DNA from: Bacteroidales bacterium
Lineage (GTDB): Bacteria > Bacteroidota > Bacteroidia > Bacteroidales > Muribaculaceae
Reading direction: 5' to 3'
Assembly: GCA_014800525.1 (NCBI GenBank)
Contig: JAAVFV010000005.1
Span: 14,357 to 77,681 of the forward strand
Length of the DNA: 63,325 bases
Below are positions 52,851 to 61,841 of this stretch, piece after piece. The position numbers and the translations under genes are program-made. The notes below the pieces were generated by a model, which did not search any database, was not told the origin of the DNA, and saw nothing but the letters and a program-made list of their open reading frames with translations. Within the stretch, counting starts at the first letter, position 1. The number at the start of each line of letters is the position of its first letter.

Positions 52851-53624
52851 TCAGATAGCGGAGCGGATAATACCGCGCTGTGAATGAGTGATGAAGTTGA
52901 CAATTTCCTTCCGATATTCCGAGTCTGGAATGGTCTCCTCCACCAGCTTAATGGCATTCGTTACATTCAGATCAGAAAGATAAATGATACGATAGATTTC
53001 GCCGATCTGACGAATCTCATCGTCAGTGAATCCATTGCGATGCAGACCGATGGAATTTAACCCGACATATGAAATCGGCTCTCTCGCCGCCTTTACAAAC
53101 GGAGGGATATCTTTATTTACCAACGCTCCTCCCTGCAACATGATGTTGCGTCCAAGATGACAGAACTGATGAATAAGGCTTCCGCCACCGATTACAGCTG
53201 CATCGTCAACTCTTACCTCGCCGGCAAACTGCACGGCATTAGACACAATTACTCGATTTCCTATCACACAATCATGAGCCACATGGACATAGGCCATAAG
53301 AAGGGTGTTGCTGCCAACACGAGTCTCTCCTTTTGAAGCGGTGCCACGATTTATAGTTACACATTCACGCAATGTGGTGCCATCGCCTACATAGGCATAT
53401 GTCTCTTCTCCCTTAAATTTAAGATCCTGAGGGATTGCAGAAATTACTGCACCGGGGAAAATGGTGACTCCCGAACCAATTCGGGCTCCCGGGAAGATGG
53501 TGACATTACCATAAATACGGCAATTATCCCCGATCTCTACATCATCATAAATATTGGTGAAGTTTCCGATGGATACGTTATTTCCAATTTTAGCTCCCGG
53601 ATCTACACTATACAGATTTCCCAT
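52851..53624 (-). CDS. lpxA: UDP-GlcNAc acyltransferase LpxA (operon copy)
   Basis: 257 residues. First step of lipid A synthesis: 3-hydroxyacylation of UDP-GlcNAc. Hexapeptide beta-helix with catalytic AYVHVAHDC (H114, H117), then LIHQFCHLG and the helical C-terminal domain. Two bases after lpxC-fabZ in a lipid A operon, so this is the housekeeping copy. A diverged paralogue lies at 14598 in the efflux operon. Confidence 0.96.
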   Translation of the reverse strand: MGNLYSVDPGAKIGNNVSIGNFTNIYDDVEIGDNCRIYGNVTIFPGARIGSGVTIFPGAVISAIPQDLKFKGEETYAYVGDGTTLRECVTINRGTASKGETRVGSNTLLMAYVHVAHDCVIGNRVIVSNAVQFAGEVRVDDAAVIGGGSLIHQFCHLGRNIMLQGGALVNKDIPPFVKAAREPISYVGLNSIGLHRNGFTDDEIRQIGEIYRIIYLSDLNVTNAIKLVEETIPDSEYRKEIVNFITHSQRGIIRSAI

Positions 53625-53626
53625 GA

Positions 53627-55009
53627 TTACTTATTCTTAATGATTTGAGCCATAAACTCAGCCTCACATACCACCTTCTCTCCTACAAATGCATATCCCT
53701 TGACCACCGCACATCCTCGACGGATCTCAGTGGTGAGAGCTACATTGAGCAACAATGTATTACCCGGAACAACCTTCTGACGGAATTTAACATTATCAAT
53801 TTTGAGGAAGTAGGTGGAATAACTTTCCGGATCCTCGAGATAATTCAACACAAGTACACCGGCTGCCTGTGCCATAGCTTCTACCTGGAGAACACCGGGC
53901 ATCACAGGTTCCTGAGGGAAATGACCCTGGAAGAATGGTTCGTTGACTGTCACATTCTTCACTGCCACACAATGTTTCTTGTCGATCTCGATAATTTTAT
54001 CGATCAGCAGGAAGGGATAACGGTGAGGCAGAAGTTTCTTGATGCCGTTGATATCAATCAGAGGCGCAAGATTCGGATTATACACAGGTGCCTGAGCATC
54101 CATATGTTTGAGTTCTTTTCGGATCATCTTGGTCAGTTTGCTATTGATGGTATGTCCCGGACGAATAGCCACTACCCGACCTTTCATCGGACGGCCAATA
54201 AGAGCAAGATCGCCGATTATGTCCATCAATTTATGACGGGCAGGCTCATTATCCCAGGTCAGGGGCTTGGGATTGATATAGCCAAGTGCATTGAGATTAA
54301 GATGAGGAACTCCTACGATATCACAGATTGAGTCTACCTTTTCTTGAGAAAGCTTTTCATCATAAATCACAATTGCATTGTCAAGATCTCCACCCTTGAT
54401 GAGGTTTTTCTCTAAAAGAGGTTGGATTTCACGAACAAAGACAAAAGTACGGGCGGAAGCGACTTCCTGCTTGAAGTCAGCTATATCATCAAGGATGGCA
54501 AACTGATTGGGAAGAATAGAAGAATTATACTCCACCATACACTCCACACTGAAGCTGTCATCAGGATAAACTGTGATAGTCGAACCCGTGGCCTCATCCT
54601 TAATCTGAGTTTTTTCCTTTATAATGAAGAATTCCTTATCTGCATTCTGCTCCTTCACACCTACTAACTCGATTGCCTCCACGTATTGTTTTGCGCTTCC
54701 ATCAAGAATAGGCATCTCCGGACCTGATACTTCTATGAGACAGTTGTCCACACCCAAAGCATAGAGTGCTGCCAATGCGTGCTCAACTGTGCTTACCACA
54801 GCGTCCTTCTTACCGAGTACTGTACCACGCGTGGTATCAATAATATTCTCCGCAACAGCATCAATCACAGGCTCTCCCTCGAGATCCATACGTTTAAATT
54901 TATATCCATGGTTCTCAGGGGCCGGTTTGAATATGGCTTTGATCTGAAGGCCTGAATGGAGCCCTTTTCCCTCGACTGTAAAGTCGGAATTGAGTGTCAA
55001 CTGATTCAT
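53627..55009 (-). CDS. lpxC-fabZ: Bifunctional LpxC deacetylase / FabZ dehydratase
   Basis: 460-residue fusion typical of Bacteroidetes. The LpxC part (about 1-305) removes the acetyl group from acyl-UDP-GlcNAc using zinc: ligands H77 in TVEHALA and H259/D263 in ARHKLMDIIGD, and catalytic H286 in PGHT. The FabZ part (about 315-460) is a 3-hydroxyacyl-ACP dehydratase with LLPHRYPFLLIDKI, H363 in GHFPQEPVMPGV and E377. Joining the enzymes puts fatty-acid and lipid A synthesis, which share hydroxyacyl-ACP, under one gene. Confidence 0.97.
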   Translation of the reverse strand: MNQLTLNSDFTVEGKGLHSGLQIKAIFKPAPENHGYKFKRMDLEGEPVIDAVAENIIDTTRGTVLGKKDAVVSTVEHALAALYALGVDNCLIEVSGPEMPILDGSAKQYVEAIELVGVKEQNADKEFFIIKEKTQIKDEATGSTITVYPDDSFSVECMVEYNSSILPNQFAILDDIADFKQEVASARTFVFVREIQPLLEKNLIKGGDLDNAIVIYDEKLSQEKVDSICDIVGVPHLNLNALGYINPKPLTWDNEPARHKLMDIIGDLALIGRPMKGRVVAIRPGHTINSKLTKMIRKELKHMDAQAPVYNPNLAPLIDINGIKKLLPHRYPFLLIDKIIEIDKKHCVAVKNVTVNEPFFQGHFPQEPVMPGVLQVEAMAQAAGVLVLNYLEDPESYSTYFLKIDNVKFRQKVVPGNTLLLNVALTTEIRRGCAVVKGYAFVGEKVVCEAEFMAQIIKNK

Positions 55010-55021
55010 ATGTGTTGTGCG

Positions 55022-56020
55022 TTAGTTCTTGGATTTGAATAGATCACCGAGTCGTTTTAAATAGACAGTGGTTCGCGCGAATTCACCGGCCTTTACTGCC
55101 GGATAACCCATCATACGCTCATGATCTCCGAATGAGGAATGCACTCCCGACTGGGCCCCGATCTGATTGAAACTTCCGATATGGAGGTGTCCGGCTATAC
55201 CGACCTGTCCGCCAATCTGGTTGTAGTTGCCTATCTTTGTGGATCCGGCTATTCCGGCCTGAGAAGCTATGACATTGCAACGACCTAACTCCACGTTATG
55301 GGCAATCTGGATCAGATTATCAAGTTTGGTACCTCTCCCGATCCGGGTGGATCCGAATGTGGCGCGGTCCACAGTAGTGTTAGCTCCAATCTCCACATCG
55401 TCCTCTATCAGTACATTTCCAATCTGGGGAATCTTTTCATAACTTCCATCGGGAAGAGGTGCGAAACCGAATCCATCGGCTCCTATCACACATCCGGCAT
55501 GAAGTGTGCAATTTGCACCAATTTTACATCCGGCATAGATCTTCACTCCGGGACGGATCACTGTACCCTCCCCAATCTCCACATTCTCTCCCACAAATAC
55601 CTGTGGATAGATTTTCACACCTTTCCCGAGACGAACCCCTTTCGAAAGATAAGAGAAAGCACCGATATAGCAATCCTCAGGCACTTCCACTCCCTCAGCT
55701 ACCATCGCAGGCTGCTCCACACCAACGGGAGTGGTATCTGTATGCGATAGTTTATTAAGTAGTTCGGCAAGCGCGATGTAGGGGTCGGGCACTCTTATAA
55801 GTACGGCTGATACGGGCTCCTCCGGTTGAAAATCATCACGAACCAGTACAGCGCCGGCCTTTGTGGTATATATACAATGGGTATATTTTTTATTAGCCAG
55901 GAATGTGATATCTCCCGGCTTCGCTTCCTCTATTTTCGCAAAGCCGGAAATCTTAACATCAGGATCTCCCTCTACCTTTCCTCCGATAAGGGAGGCAATG
56001 AATGCCGGAGTTAATTCCAT
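55022..56020 (-). CDS. lpxD: UDP-3-O-acylglucosamine N-acyltransferase
   Basis: 332 residues from the ATG at 56020 ([14 protein letters not shown]), the normal LpxD start; the frame runs 22 codons further upstream without similarity. N-terminal uridine-binding domain, then a long hexapeptide beta-helix with the catalytic histidine region [11 protein letters not shown], and a C-terminal helix. Adds the second acyl chain in lipid A synthesis. First gene of the minus-strand operon lpxD-lpxC/fabZ-lpxA. Confidence 0.96.
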   Translation of the reverse strand: MELTPAFIASLIGGKVEGDPDVKISGFAKIEEAKPGDITFLANKKYTHCIYTTKAGAVLVRDDFQPEEPVSAVLIRVPDPYIALAELLNKLSHTDTTPVGVEQPAMVAEGVEVPEDCYIGAFSYLSKGVRLGKGVKIYPQVFVGENVEIGEGTVIRPGVKIYAGCKIGANCTLHAGCVIGADGFGFAPLPDGSYEKIPQIGNVLIEDDVEIGANTTVDRATFGSTRIGRGTKLDNLIQIAHNVELGRCNVIASQAGIAGSTKIGNYNQIGGQVGIAGHLHIGSFNQIGAQSGVHSSFGDHERMMGYPAVKAGEFARTTVYLKRLGDLFKSKN

Positions 56021-56429
56021 GTAAATATTTATTAGTGTTATATGCTCCTCTAACACGCTATTGCCATGATAGTTATGAATTAACAATATATCCTCTTAGG
56101 AAAAACTGCCTATATATCCTATCAATAGTCAGAAGGAGTAATTCTGAATCTTCTGCAAATTTAATCAAATTATTGGATAATACCTATTATTCCCTAATAT
56201 ACTTATGGAGAGGAGCGGTATCTGAAAGGGGTATCCGGTTTTCAATGTGATCCGAGAACAGAAAAATATTTTTTATTCCAATTTTCAGTTTTAGTTAGGA
56301 GTATATTTTTAATTTGATTATATTTGCATGCGATTTACGCTTCCGGACCAAATCCGGGCATGAAAAGCTTTCGGGCGATTCTTCGCTCCGGATAACTATA
56401 AAATTCATTAACCTTTAATCAATAGTTCG
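56021..56429. promoter_or_regulatory. Divergent intergenic region between lpxD and mce
   Basis: About 410 bases, AT-rich, without a gene. A minus-strand TAAATTTG at 56156-56163 may drive lpxD, and a plus-strand TATATTTG at 56319-56326 may drive the mce-mmd operon (leader of about 95 nt). The plus leader contains a weak dyad (ATCCGG near 56352 and CCGGAT near 56390). No riboswitch was recognised. Confidence 0.5.
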
Positions 56430-56852
56430 ATGAAAATTTCACATATTGAACACATCGGCATCGCCGTTCCCAATCTCGAAGAAGCAATCAAGTACTATGA
56501 GAATGTCCTTGGTCTGAAATGTTACAAGACCGAAGTAGTGGAGGATCAGAAGGTTACCACCGCTTTCTTCCAGGTAGGTGACACCAAAATCGAGCTTCTC
56601 GAAGCTACTTCTCCTGATAGCACCATCGCTAAGTTTATCGAGAAGAATGGTGGTCGCGGCGGTATGCACCACATGGCTTTTGCCGTAGAGGATGGTGTGG
56701 CTGAGGCTCTAGCTGAAGTTGAGGAGAAAGGCGTTAAGCTTATCGACAAGGCACCGCGTAAGGGCGCCGATGGTCTTCAGATCGCATTCCTTCATCCGAA
56801 ATCCACAGAGGCTGTGCTCACAGAGCTCTGCGAGGATCCTGCAAAGAAGTAA
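56430..56852 (+). CDS. mce: Methylmalonyl-CoA epimerase
   Basis: 140 residues, a glyoxalase-fold enzyme converting (R)- to (S)-methylmalonyl-CoA or the reverse. [20 protein letters not shown] at the start with metal-binding His, TKIELLEAT, and [12 protein letters not shown]. First gene of the propionate operon, 83 bases before mmdA. It supplies the isomer needed by the decarboxylase. Confidence 0.96.
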   Translation: MKISHIEHIGIAVPNLEEAIKYYENVLGLKCYKTEVVEDQKVTTAFFQVGDTKIELLEATSPDSTIAKFIEKNGGRGGMHHMAFAVEDGVAEALAEVEEKGVKLIDKAPRKGADGLQIAFLHPKSTEAVLTELCEDPAKK

Positions 56853-56935
56853 ACTCTGTCACTGACAGTAACTATCCAAAGCAAATTCATATAGGCAGTT
56901 CCTCTAAGGAATGCCCAAACAACAATACAACAACA

Positions 56936-58489
56936 ATGAGCAAGCAAGAAGAAAAAATCACCCAGCTTATTGAGAAGCGTAATGAAGCTCGTCTCGGCGG
57001 TGGCGCCAAGGCTATCGAAAAGCAGCATCAGCGCGGAAAATATACAGCGCGTGAGCGCATTTCCATGCTCCTTGATGAAGGTAGCTTCGAGGAACTCGAT
57101 ATGTTCGTGACTCACCGTTGCACCAACTTCGGCATGGAGAAAAAACATCCCCTCGGTGATGGTGTCGTTACGGGCTTCGGTACAATCGATGGCCGTCTCG
57201 TATACGTTTTCGCACAGGATTTCACCGTTCTTGGCGGATCTCTCTCAGAGACTATGGCTCAGAAAATCTGTAAGGTTATGGATATGGCCATGAAGATGGG
57301 AGCTCCCGTAATCGGTCTTAACGATTCAGGAGGTGCTCGTATTCAGGAGGGTATCAATGCCCTTGCCGGCTATTCTGAGATCTTCCAGCGTAATATCCTG
57401 GCTTCCGGCGTGATTCCCCAGATCTCCGCAATTCTCGGTCCTTGTGCCGGTGGAGCTGTGTATAGCCCCGCTCTCACCGATTTCACAATCATGACTCAGG
57501 GTCTTTCATATATGTTCCTCACAGGTCCGACAGTGGTCAAGACAGTTACCGGTGAGGATGTGACCCAGGAACAACTCGGTGGTGCTTCAGTCCACTCCAC
57601 TAAGAGTGGTGTTACTCATTTCGCCGCTGAAAGCGAAGAGGATGCCATCAAACTCGTGCGTAAGCTCATAAGCTATATGCCCCAGAACAATCTGGAGGAG
57701 ACTCCCCTTGTGGAATGCACCGACCCCATCGATCGTCTGGAAGACCGCCTGAATGATATCATCCCCGATACAGCTAAGAAGTCTTACGATATGTATGAGG
57801 TGATTGCTGCTATTGTGGATAACAGCGAGTTTCTGGAGGTGCAGAAAGATTTCGCAAAGAATATCATCATCGGCTTCGCGCGCATGAACGGCCAGTCTGT
57901 CGGCATCGTGGCTAATCAGCCGAAGGTGCTTGCCGGTGTTCTCGACTCCAATGCATCCCGTAAGGCCGCCCGTTTCGTGCGTTTCTGCGACTGCTTCAAT
58001 ATTCCTTTGGTTACACTCGTTGACGTTCCGGGCTTCCTCCCCGGTACAGGTCAGGAGTATAATGCAGTGATTCTGCATGGTGCCAAACTTCTGTATGCAT
58101 ACGGTGAGGCCACCGTTCCTAAGGTGACTGTCACACTCCGCAAGAGCTATGGCGGTTCGCATATCGTAATGAGCTGTAAGCAGCTTCGTGGTGATGTCAA
58201 TTATGCATGGCCCTCAGCTGAGATCGCCGTTATGGGTGCGGAAGGTGCTGTAGGCGTGCTTTATGCAAAGGAAGCCAAGTCTCAGGAGAATCCTGCCGAA
58301 TTCATCAAAGAAAAGGAGGAGGAATATCGTGAGCTCTTTGCAAACCCCTACCAGGCTGCTAAATTCGGATATATCGATGATATTATCGAACCGCGTAACA
58401 CTCGTTTCCGTGTGATCAAAGCCCTCAATATGCTTGCTACCAAGAAGCAGACCAACCCCGCTAAGAAACACGGCAATATTCCTCTATAA
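56936..58489 (+). CDS. mmdA: Methylmalonyl-CoA decarboxylase carboxyltransferase subunit
   Basis: 517 residues. Moves the carboxyl group from methylmalonyl-CoA to biotin on MmdC. Two crotonase-like halves: the N-half has [20 protein letters not shown] and [17 protein letters not shown], the C-half has [20 protein letters not shown]. It is related to the propionyl-CoA carboxylase beta subunit, but the downstream membrane subunits show that it works in a sodium-pumping decarboxylase. Confidence 0.95.
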   Translation: MSKQEEKITQLIEKRNEARLGGGAKAIEKQHQRGKYTARERISMLLDEGSFEELDMFVTHRCTNFGMEKKHPLGDGVVTGFGTIDGRLVYVFAQDFTVLGGSLSETMAQKICKVMDMAMKMGAPVIGLNDSGGARIQEGINALAGYSEIFQRNILASGVIPQISAILGPCAGGAVYSPALTDFTIMTQGLSYMFLTGPTVVKTVTGEDVTQEQLGGASVHSTKSGVTHFAAESEEDAIKLVRKLISYMPQNNLEETPLVECTDPIDRLEDRLNDIIPDTAKKSYDMYEVIAAIVDNSEFLEVQKDFAKNIIIGFARMNGQSVGIVANQPKVLAGVLDSNASRKAARFVRFCDCFNIPLVTLVDVPGFLPGTGQEYNAVILHGAKLLYAYGEATVPKVTVTLRKSYGGSHIVMSCKQLRGDVNYAWPSAEIAVMGAEGAVGVLYAKEAKSQENPAEFIKEKEEEYRELFANPYQAAKFGYIDDIIEPRNTRFRVIKALNMLATKKQTNPAKKHGNIPL

Positions 58490-58512
58490 TAAGATTCCAT
58501 TAAGCAATCAAT

Positions 58513-59160
58513 ATGTCAAAGAAGCACATTTTGACTGCTGCATGCTGTATAGCGTTGCTCTCATCGGCTCCTGCCATGGGAGCAACGTTATCCGGGATGC
58601 AGTCGGAGACAAACGTAGAGGTTATTGAGGTGATCGAGCCTGTGGAAACTACCACACCTCAGACTCAAGTCGATGGAGAGCAGCTTAATATTCCCGTTCA
58701 AGGAATCAATAGCTCAGAAACAAATATTGTGCAGCAGAGTGAGCTTACCCGCAAAATGATTCAGGAAGAAAAAGCCCGCAATGCTCAAGAAAATGATGCT
58801 CATGGTTTTGCAATTACAATTATTGCCATGGGTATCGTAATCGGTGCTCTAATAATTCTAAGCCTCCTCTTCCTCCTTTTTGGAAAAATCTCCTCAAAGA
58901 CACTCTCACGTAAGAAAAAAGAGGCTCACGGTATTTCCGACCATGAAGCTGAAGACCATCATGAAGAGCCCGACTCAGGGGAAGTTATTGCAGCTATAGG
59001 ATTGGCTCTTGCCGAACATTTCGGCCAGACACATGACCTCGAAGACACTATCCTCACCATTAAAAGAATGCGTAAGGCCTACTCTCCCTGGAATTCGAAA
59101 ATCTACAACCTGCGTCAAATTCCAGAACATCTTCCCGGAACTCGTCGCCCCCTTCGCTGA
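58513..59160 (+). CDS. mmdD: OadG-like membrane subunit (MmdD)
   Basis: 215 residues. A signal-like hydrophobic N-terminus (about 1-25, ending APAMGA), a polar stretch, one transmembrane helix (FAITIIAMGIVIGALIILSL) and a cytosolic tail that includes VIAAIGLALAEHFGQTHD. It has the layout of the OadG/MmdD gamma-delta family, which holds the decarboxylase complex together. The tail is longer than in the classic ~80-residue OadG, as in other Bacteroidales. Between mmdA and mmdC. Confidence 0.85.
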   Translation: MSKKHILTAACCIALLSSAPAMGATLSGMQSETNVEVIEVIEPVETTTPQTQVDGEQLNIPVQGINSSETNIVQQSELTRKMIQEEKARNAQENDAHGFAITIIAMGIVIGALIILSLLFLLFGKISSKTLSRKKKEAHGISDHEAEDHHEEPDSGEVIAAIGLALAEHFGQTHDLEDTILTIKRMRKAYSPWNSKIYNLRQIPEHLPGTRRPLR

Positions 59161-59214
59161 AAGGAAAGAATCCTACCTAAAATTAGCCTTCTAATAACCA
59201 GATAAAATTCATCC

Positions 59215-59673
59215 ATGAAAGAATATAAATATAAGATCAACGGCTTGAAATTCAATATCACTGTAGGCGATGTGATCGACAACCAAGTGGAAGTCGAGGT
59301 TAATGGCGTTGCTTACAAGGTTGAGATCGAGAAAGGCACTCCTATTGGCCCCATAAAACAAAAACCTGCGATTAGCCAGTCAGGTAAGACTGCCGGAATT
59401 TCAGGCGCCGTAACCAGTTCAACCCCGGCCCCGGCCCCCCGTCCGGTCACTTCCAACTCCGCTGATGCTGTAAAGGCCCCTCTCCCCGGTACAATCATGA
59501 GTTTCAATGTTAAAGTCGGAGACACAGTCAATACTGGTCAGACTGTTTGTGTGCTTGAGGCCATGAAAATGGAGAATGATGTAAAAACTATGAAAGCCGG
59601 TACCGTGAAACAGATTCTCGTCAATGTAGGTGATGCTGTTCCGGAAGGATCGGATATTATGATTATCGAATAA
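59215..59673 (+). CDS. mmdC: Biotin carboxyl carrier subunit
   Basis: 152 residues. Short N-terminal domain, Pro/Ala-rich hinge (TSSTPAPAPRPVTS), then the biotinyl domain with the target lysine K118 in EAMKMEND. Carries carboxybiotin from MmdA to MmdB. Confidence 0.95.
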   Translation: MKEYKYKINGLKFNITVGDVIDNQVEVEVNGVAYKVEIEKGTPIGPIKQKPAISQSGKTAGISGAVTSSTPAPAPRPVTSNSADAVKAPLPGTIMSFNVKVGDTVNTGQTVCVLEAMKMENDVKTMKAGTVKQILVNVGDAVPEGSDIMIIE

Positions 59674-59798
59674 GTAACAGTAAAGATCAGTAGCCTACTC
59701 GCTATTAGAGATCAACAGTTGCTGAATCTCCTATCTCGACGTATAAATTCTTAATCTTCAGATTTTTATTACGTTGATAGAATTAAGTTTAACTAACC

Positions 59799-60974
59799 AT
59801 GCTTTTACAAGTAACATCAGAATTCACATTCGGAGGATTTCTCATGCAGACGCTTGAGTCATTCTGGAAATTCACCGGATTCTATAATTGCGAATGGTCG
59901 AATCTCGTGATGCTGGCTGTCGGATGCTTCTTCGTCTGGTTAGCCATCAAAAAGAACTTCGAACCCCTGCTGCTCGTTCCGATCGGTTTCGGTATGCTCA
60001 TAGGTAATATTCCATTTCAGTCTGGTATGGAAATCGGTATCTATGAACCCGGATCTGTTCTCAACATTCTTTATAATGGTGTTGAGAAGGGATGGTATCC
60101 TCCCCTAATTTTCCTTGGCATTGGTGCCATGACTGATTTCTCGGCCCTCCTTGCAAATCCTAAGTTGATGATCATCGGTGCATGTGCGCAGTTCGGTATC
60201 TTCGGAGCCTATATGCTTGCCCTGCTGTGTGGATTCGATCCTTTAAGCGCAGGATGTGTGGCCATTATCGGAGGCGCAGATGGCCCGACCGCCATATTCA
60301 CCACCTCCAAACTAAATCCGGATCTCCTTGGAGCCGTGGCGGTGTCCGCATATTCCTATATGGCTCTCATTCCGCTCATCCAGCCTCCGATAATGCGCCT
60401 TCTCACCTCCGATAAGGAGCGGCATATCAAAATGAAACCGGCACGCGTTGTGAGCCAAAATGAGAAAATCATCTTCCCAATCGTAGGATTACTTCTCACA
60501 TGTTTCGTGGTTCCTTCCGGTATTCCTCTTCTCGGTATGCTGTTCTTTGGTAATCTCCTTCGGGAAAGCGGTGTCACCACCCGTCTTGCCAAGACTGCCA
60601 GCAATGCCATGACAGATATTATTACAATTTTGCTTGGCCTCACCGTTGGAGCTTCGACTCAAGCAGATAAGTTTCTCACTTTAGATACACTCCTGATTTT
60701 TGGCCTTGGTTTCTGCGCCTTTATTATAGCCTCTTGTGCAGGGGTATTATCAGTGAAGGTATTCAATCTTTTCCTTAAGAAAGATCGTAAAATCAATCCG
60801 CTTATCGGTAATGCAGGTGTATCAGCCGTTCCGATGGCAGCCCGTATCTCCAATAACCTCGGTCTGGAATATGACCCCACCAATTACTTGCTGATGCATG
60901 CCATGGGCCCGAATGTGGCTGGTGTAATCGGTTCTGCAGTTGCAGCCGGTGTACTCCTCAGCTTCCTTGGATAA
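59799..60974 (+). CDS. mmdB: Sodium-pumping decarboxylase beta subunit
   Basis: 391 residues with about nine membrane segments. Decarboxylates biotin and exports Na+. Family motifs: GGADGPTAIFTTSKLNPDLL in the re-entrant region and GNAGVSAVPMAARI. With mce and mmdA-D-C it completes an operon that links propionate production to a sodium gradient. A 22-bp hairpin follows at 61007. Confidence 0.96.
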   Translation: MLLQVTSEFTFGGFLMQTLESFWKFTGFYNCEWSNLVMLAVGCFFVWLAIKKNFEPLLLVPIGFGMLIGNIPFQSGMEIGIYEPGSVLNILYNGVEKGWYPPLIFLGIGAMTDFSALLANPKLMIIGACAQFGIFGAYMLALLCGFDPLSAGCVAIIGGADGPTAIFTTSKLNPDLLGAVAVSAYSYMALIPLIQPPIMRLLTSDKERHIKMKPARVVSQNEKIIFPIVGLLLTCFVVPSGIPLLGMLFFGNLLRESGVTTRLAKTASNAMTDIITILLGLTVGASTQADKFLTLDTLLIFGLGFCAFIIASCAGVLSVKVFNLFLKKDRKINPLIGNAGVSAVPMAARISNNLGLEYDPTNYLLMHAMGPNVAGVIGSAVAAGVLLSFLG

Positions 60975-61285
60975 TATCGACGATTACCTCACTCATAAAT
61001 AACATCATTAACAGTATCGGCTATATCTTCCCGGAGATATAGCCGATACTGTTAATGGAATATGCCTGTATATCTTCAGGAATTTTAAACAAAGTTCGAA
61101 ACTCTTAAACAAACTAAGAAGTCGAGGCGTTATTAAATTGTCCCTCCTCTCCTCAAAAGATATCGGAGGAGAATCTAAAACATATGGTTTAGACTCTGAT
61201 AGTCATTGATTCCATTGAATGATATTTCTCACTCAGGCCTAAAGCGATCTGCATCAGGCCTTCATGAAAACTCCTATCAATCCAT
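60975..61285. other. Intergenic region after mmdB
   Basis: About 310 bases. It holds the long hairpin at 61007-61056 and an octamer direct repeat (TCAGGCCT near 61233 and 61254). No other gene or clear promoter is seen before the ATG at 61286. Confidence 0.5.
61007..61056. terminator. 22-bp perfect hairpin after mmdB
   Basis: Arms 61007-61028 and 61035-61056 are perfect complements around the loop TCCCGG. There is no T-run on the plus strand, so it may act as a Rho-type or mRNA-end-stabilising structure. The stem shares TATCGGCTA with the terminator at 19360. Confidence 0.7.
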
Positions 61286-61639
61286 ATGATCACGGACGAA
61301 GTAATAAAAGAAATATACAAGAAATTCGGCAAGCCATGCAAGCACCGCGAGGAATTGCAGCTTCCATATTTCATGGAGCTCCTCAAAGAGCACCATAATC
61401 TCCGGATCGAGGATGACGATGAGATCATCGTGGAAGATCTCGAAGAATTCAATCCATTCCGCAGATTTCTTATCCGGGGTCTCAACGCTATTATCGAATT
61501 CGATACATACGTGGGATTCGTATTTCAAGGACATATCTTATTCTTCGGTAAGGAGGATTCATCCCTGCAGGTTCATATGCGTCCCGAACGTAAGCGCTCT
61601 ATATGGGATTCCATATTCGGTGGCGATGACGATTTTTAA
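61286..61639 (+). CDS. Conserved-looking hypothetical protein
   Basis: 117 residues, no signal or membrane segment, strongly acidic in the middle (RIEDDDEIIVEDLEEF) and at the end (FGGDDDF). The pattern of a helical N-terminal half and a strand-rich end (AIIEFDTYVGFVFQGHILFF) suggests a small folded cytosolic protein. No family recognised. It stands alone between mmdB and pyk. Balanced composition and an unshadowed reading frame support a real gene. Confidence 0.7.
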   Translation: MITDEVIKEIYKKFGKPCKHREELQLPYFMELLKEHHNLRIEDDDEIIVEDLEEFNPFRRFLIRGLNAIIEFDTYVGFVFQGHILFFGKEDSSLQVHMRPERKRSIWDSIFGGDDDF

Positions 61640-61700
61640 ATGGAATATCGACCTATTACCGCACCTATTTACGACCATCCTCTAAAATCTACTATCTCTC

Positions 61701-61773
61701 TCATCAGATGATAGACTCATTGTTGATAAGTAAGTGTTCAAAATTAAATACTTACTTATAGTCATCAGATGAT
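61701..61773 (+). promoter_or_regulatory. Structured leader upstream of pyruvate kinase
   Basis: TCATCAGATGAT occurs at 61701-61712 and 61762-61773. Between them lies a 10-bp perfect hairpin, ATAAGTAAGT (61726-61735) with ACTTACTTAT (61750-61759). Downstream is the palindrome GCCCTCCGGAGGGC at 61804-61817. This may be an operator pair or an mRNA leader structure. Function unknown. Confidence 0.4.
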
Positions 61774-61841
61774 ATTGTCTAAGCTAAGACGCAAAACTAT
61801 CGCGCCCTCCGGAGGGCTCCGCAATTATATTGACAGCTGTT

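Noticed and set aside
53645-54331. 228-codon frame antisense to lpxC-fabZ
   Set aside because: Shadow translation, low-complexity His/Ile-rich, opposite a complete well-conserved gene.
57587-58162. 191-codon frame antisense to mmdA
   Set aside because: Shadow frame inside a conserved gene; no independent support.
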